From Silvimonas sp. JCM 19000 (GTDB lineage Bacteria; Pseudomonadota; Gammaproteobacteria; Burkholderiales; Chitinibacteraceae), in NCBI GenBank assembly GCA_001313065.1, contig BBFD01000172.1:1-8983 (forward strand): a stretch of 8,983 bases of DNA. The letters are read 5' to 3'. The position numbers and the translations under genes were made by a program. Of the stretch, positions 6,908 to 8,983 are shown in pieces. Numbering within the stretch: position 1 is the stretch's first letter; each line of letters begins with the position of its first letter. The notes under the pieces were generated by a model. The model was not told the origin of the DNA, searched no databases, and saw only the letters and a program-made list of their open reading frames with translations.

Positions 6908-7042
6908 ATGCGTCGATTAACTATCGTGTTGTTGCTGGCGGCGAGCGCGCTGAGCGGATGTATTGTGGTGCCGGCGGGTGGCCCGGTTTATTTTCGCGGG
7001 CCGGGCTATGGCTATGGCCCGTACCACCATGGGCATTGGTAA
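6908..7042 (+). CDS. Tiny Gly/Tyr/His-rich lipoprotein
   Basis: This 44-residue protein has a lipoprotein signal (MRRLTIVLLLAASALSGC) with lipobox L-S-G-C and the lipidated cysteine at residue 18. The mature peptide is only about 27 residues and ends in GPGYGYGPYHHGHW. The start at 6908 is chosen because GGAGG lies at 6896-6900 with ideal seven-base spacing and the lipobox then falls at the normal place; an in-frame ATG at 6821 would add 29 residues with no signal features. After lipid attachment the product would sit in the inner or outer membrane facing the periplasm. The HHGHW end could bind a metal, but that is a guess. Very short lipoproteins with aromatic and glycine-rich tails are common in proteobacteria and mostly uncharacterised. 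Confidence 0.75.
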   Translation: MRRLTIVLLLAASALSGCIVVPAGGPVYFRGPGYGYGPYHHGHW

Positions 7043-7059
7043 AGCGGTAGCTGCGTGAA

Positions 7060-7090
7060 GGAGCGAGCGGGTGCCACGGCCTCTCGCTCC
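7060..7090 (+). terminator. Hairpin downstream of the lipoprotein gene
   Basis: GGAGCGAG (7060-7067) and CTCGCTCC (7083-7090) form a perfect eight-pair stem with a 15-base loop, 18 bases after the lipoprotein stop. No T run follows, so intrinsic termination would be weak. It could also protect the 3' end or lie between this gene and the convergent toxin gene. Confidence 0.4.
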
Positions 7091-7141
7091 GGCAATGCCG
7101 TTCATATGTAGCGTGCCGCTATGCCGGGCGCGGACCAGGCT

Positions 7142-8203
7142 TCAAGCGGCTTGCGGCAGCGGATCGGCGTGATCGAGCAAGCGGGTGGCGACGTCGAGAA
7201 AATCGGCAAAGTACACGTCGAACTCGGGCCGATTGGCCGCAAATAACAAAGGTTTTAGCCTGTTCTCATAATTTTCACGCAGCCCCGTATCGATCGCGGC
7301 GCGCTCCAGCGTGCGCCGCAAAACCTCGTAGGGCGTGGCGTCGAATTCGGGATGCTGCCCACGGAATTCTTCGACATCTTTGGAAACGATGCCACCGAAT
7401 ATATGCCGGGCCACGGCCATCATGTCAGGACGCTGTTGCACGATTTGTGAGACGTCATAGATATGCCGGACCAGCGCGGTATCAAATTCGCCGCGTTGAT
7501 AGCCATCCCAATACCAGGCGCAGCGGCGCAACAGCGAGAGGACCTTTTCAGCAAGGGTCTCGGCGATGGAAATGCAGGCCATCGGAAATTGCGCCGGGTT
7601 GGGCCGATTGATCTGGCTGTCGAGCAGGTAGCCGATTGCTTGTGCGTCGGCGGGCAGCAGCGGTGGACGGTGGATGAGTTCGAGGCGGAGTTCCGGGCGC
7701 AGTGCGCGCGAAATATTGTGAAACTCCGCGTGATAAGCAACGCGCAGGCAGTAGTAACGATGCTTGTCGCGAGTCAGCGGGTTGCCTTTGGCTGCCACAA
7801 AACTGAAGCCCAGCTCATGCAGCAGGTGCTCCACTTTGCGTTGTAAAGCAGTGAGCCTGGCCCGATCCGATTTCCCCTTGGCTAAGGCATAACCAGCGGG
7901 TACCGGATCCAGCACAATTTTGATATCGATGTCTTCGGACATGCGCTCAATCAGCCGATGCGCCTTGGACAGACATGTGCCACCCGCGAATATCAAGCGC
8001 GTCATGATTTCTTGCGTCGCGGGCATGGTCTTGTCGAATACCTGCCGGTGCACGATATCGCTCTGACATAGCGTTGCCAGTGCGCGCAAGACGTCGGTTA
8101 CGTGCTGATCTTTCTCAATGGCGGCTTCCGATAGATTGCCCGCTGCGCCTGCGCTGGTGGCGTCAATGATCTCTGCTTTAATCCCTGCCGTGATTCTTCT
8201 CAT
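7142..8203 (-). CDS. abiEii: AbiEii/AbiGii-family nucleotidyltransferase toxin
   Basis: This 353-residue protein is the toxin of an AbiE toxin-antitoxin pair (classed as type IV). AbiEii proteins are nucleotidyltransferases of the DNA polymerase beta type; related toxins block translation, some by adding nucleotides to tRNA. Motifs visible in order: GGTCLSK (74-80), SEDIDIKI (89-96) with two acidic metal ligands, a third acidic residue probably in ELRLELI (171-177), AEKVLSLLRR (218-227) and HIYD (247-250), matching the family's late LYDL-like motif. The gene starts inside the 3' end of the antitoxin gene, overlapping it by 26 bases, as expected for translational coupling; its own ribosome binding site is poor. 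No membrane segment or signal is present, so it acts in the cytoplasm. The frame is intact and all key motifs remain, so it should be functional. Confidence 0.9.
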   Translation of the reverse strand: MRRITAGIKAEIIDATSAGAAGNLSEAAIEKDQHVTDVLRALATLCQSDIVHRQVFDKTMPATQEIMTRLIFAGGTCLSKAHRLIERMSEDIDIKIVLDPVPAGYALAKGKSDRARLTALQRKVEHLLHELGFSFVAAKGNPLTRDKHRYYCLRVAYHAEFHNISRALRPELRLELIHRPPLLPADAQAIGYLLDSQINRPNPAQFPMACISIAETLAEKVLSLLRRCAWYWDGYQRGEFDTALVRHIYDVSQIVQQRPDMMAVARHIFGGIVSKDVEEFRGQHPEFDATPYEVLRRTLERAAIDTGLRENYENRLKPLLFAANRPEFDVYFADFLDVATRLLDHADPLPQAA

Positions 8204-8588
8204 AAGTCACAGTCCGGCTACCTACGGTTATTTTGCGCGAGATGCGCCGTTCCCCTGTGTTGACCATCCAACCTGCAGGAACCTGAGTGCTTCCACGGTC
8301 GTAGGCGGCCTCGGCCGCGGTTGGCGAAAGCGCAATACCCAGCTTGCGAAATACCTCTGCTGCAATCTCGGACAGGGGGGCGATCGGCGTCTTCGTCCCG
8401 GTGAACTGATTCACCCGCGTCTTTGCATAGGCCCCCTTGCTCACCTTCACCAGCGTGCCGTCTTTGACCAGCCGTGCGATCACCCGGCCGATCTGCGCTG
8501 AGCTGCCCATGTCCGCAAAATCGGCGTGCAGAACGACCGGACCGTTACGTAATTTGATGGAACGGCGTATGCGTCCTTCCAGTTCCAT
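8178..8588 (-). CDS. AbiEi-like antitoxin, DUF6088 type
   Basis: This 136-residue protein resembles DUF6088, annotated as type IV antitoxin of the AbiEi group. Residues about 10-55 look like a winged helix: RNGPVVLHADFADMGSSAQI and VIARLVKDGTLVKVSKGAYAK. The second half contains LSEIAAEVFRKLGI, the AAYDRGSTQVPAGWMV block and a basic RRISRKITVGSRTVTYE end. AbiEi proteins neutralise the toxin without direct binding in the systems studied and repress their own promoter. The start is well supported by AAGGAGA six to seven bases upstream. It is the first gene of the pair and overlaps abiEii by 26 bases. It is short compared with classical AbiEi, lacking a long extra C-terminal domain. The upstream AT-rich region with a palindrome fits autoregulation. 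Confidence 0.85.
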   Translation of the reverse strand: MELEGRIRRSIKLRNGPVVLHADFADMGSSAQIGRVIARLVKDGTLVKVSKGAYAKTRVNQFTGTKTPIAPLSEIAAEVFRKLGIALSPTAAEAAYDRGSTQVPAGWMVNTGERRISRKITVGSRTVTYEKNHGRD

Positions 8589-8635
8589 AGCGGTCTCCTT
8601 GGGTTAAGTTACACAGACAGGTGACTCTACCACAA

Positions 8636-8662
8636 AAATTAGAAAAATATATTTGAGAACAA
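8636..8662 (-). promoter_or_regulatory. Candidate promoter of the AbiE pair
   Basis: On the minus strand TTGTTC (8662-8657) is followed after 15 bases by TAATTT (8641-8636), about 50 bases before the antitoxin ATG, in a very AT-rich stretch. The spacing is short and the boxes are imperfect, so exact positions are uncertain; that a promoter lies in this stretch is more likely. Confidence 0.3.
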
Positions 8663-8673
8663 TATGATAAACA

Positions 8674-8707
8674 TGCACAAATCGATCATTAAAGATCGGT
8701 TTATGCA
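8674..8707. promoter_or_regulatory. Imperfect palindrome upstream of the antitoxin gene, candidate operator
   Basis: TGCACAAATCGATC (8674-8687) and GATCGGTTTATGCA (8694-8707) are inverted repeats matching at 12 of 14 positions around ATTAAA. The element lies just upstream of the candidate promoter. AbiEi-type antitoxins are known to bind inverted repeats in their own promoter, so an operator is a reasonable inference, not shown here. Confidence 0.45.
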
Positions 8708-8765
8708 CAATCTTGCTATTGCCGGATTATTCACAGCGAAGCGAGTGCGCGGTTATGTTGCGCAT

Positions 8766-8793
8766 AAAAAAAACGCGCCATTAAGGCGCGTTT
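8766..8793 (-). terminator. Strong intrinsic terminator of the gene at the right edge
   Basis: On the minus strand, AAACGCGCC - TTAAT - GGCGCGTTT forms a perfect nine-pair stem (8785-8793 with 8771-8779) and runs into eight T (8773-8766). It lies 25 bases after the stop of the minus-strand gene at 8819. Confidence 0.85.
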
Positions 8794-8818
8794 CCTGGCA
8801 GGGCAAACTCCGGGGCAA

Positions 8819-8983
8819 TCAGAACAGCAATTGCTTGATATCGTCCGCGGCGGCGACCGTAAACTTCTGCTCGGTGGAGATCGATTGCTTGCCGTCGAAG
8901 CGTTCAATGCGGTACAGCGTGCCAAATGAGAACGTCGGTGCCGCTGCGCCCTGGCCGCCGGCCACTTCGGCGCCGCGGCGCAC
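8819..8983 (-). CDS. C-terminal end of an unrecognised protein (5' end outside window)
   Basis: An open frame enters from the right edge and ends with TGA at 8821-8819, giving 54 residues. It reads VRRGAEVAGGQGAAAPTFSF, then GTLYRIERFDGKQSISTEQ and KFTVAAADDIKQLLF. A Gly/Ala-rich low-complexity stretch precedes a mixed alternating segment that looks like beta strands. The codon use fits the rest of the window, and a strong terminator follows the stop, so this is very likely a real gene end. I do not recognise the family. Confidence 0.65.
   Translation of the reverse strand: MRRGAEVAGGQGAAAPTFSFGTLYRIERFDGKQSISTEQKFTVAAADDIKQLLF

Noticed and set aside
7463..7846. Plus-strand frame opposite abiEii
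   Set aside because: It is antisense to a motif-complete toxin gene, with no ribosome binding site or domain.
1..8983. tRNA, rRNA, CRISPR array, insertion sequence or integrase
   Set aside because: No cloverleaf, regularly spaced repeats, transposase or recombinase motifs were seen on either strand by eye.

Overview
The window is GC-rich, proteobacterial-type chromosome with short intergenic gaps. The gene set (lysophospholipase-linked FtsX-type permease, imelysin-like protein, short periplasmic amidase, membrane PAS-GGDEF-EAL protein, AbiE toxin-antitoxin pair) and the codon use suggest a betaproteobacterium, perhaps of the Neisseriales. That placement is inference, because no rRNA or other marker is present.

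Layout, left to right. (1) 2-1416, plus strand: the C-terminal half of a large ABC permease, followed by a good intrinsic terminator. (2) 1483-2535, minus strand: a secreted imelysin-family protein, convergent with the permease. (3) 2720-3771, plus strand: a probable two-gene unit, a small two-helix membrane protein and a secreted zinc N-acetylmuramoyl-L-alanine amidase. (4) 3807-6617, minus strand: a roughly 936-residue inner-membrane c-di-GMP enzyme (periplasmic sensor, two PAS domains, GGDEF, EAL), split into three open frames. (5) 6908-7042, plus strand: a tiny Gly/Tyr/His-rich lipoprotein, divergent from the c-di-GMP gene. (6) 7142-8588, minus strand: an overlapping AbiEi-like (DUF6088) antitoxin and AbiEii toxin pair, behind a distinctly AT-rich promoter region with a palindrome and two DnaA-box-like sites. 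(7) 8819-8983, minus strand: the last 54 codons of an unrecognised gene with a strong terminator.

The most striking feature is six single-base frame breaks between about 1345 and 5506, in four of the five loci there. Each can be undone by adding or removing one base, which restores a sensible family-like C-terminus or a continuous domain string. Four lie in runs of T (A on the coding strand). The simplest reading is indel error in the assembly rather than gene decay. One break, however, falls in frame on a perfect A AAA AAG slippery heptamer with a GC-rich stem-loop downstream, so programmed -1 frameshifting there deserves a test. The lipoprotein, the imelysin gene and the AbiE pair show no such breaks.

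No tRNA, rRNA, CRISPR array, insertion sequence or integrase gene was seen. The AbiE pair is the only clear defence-type module. I did not find a convincing new multi-gene system.
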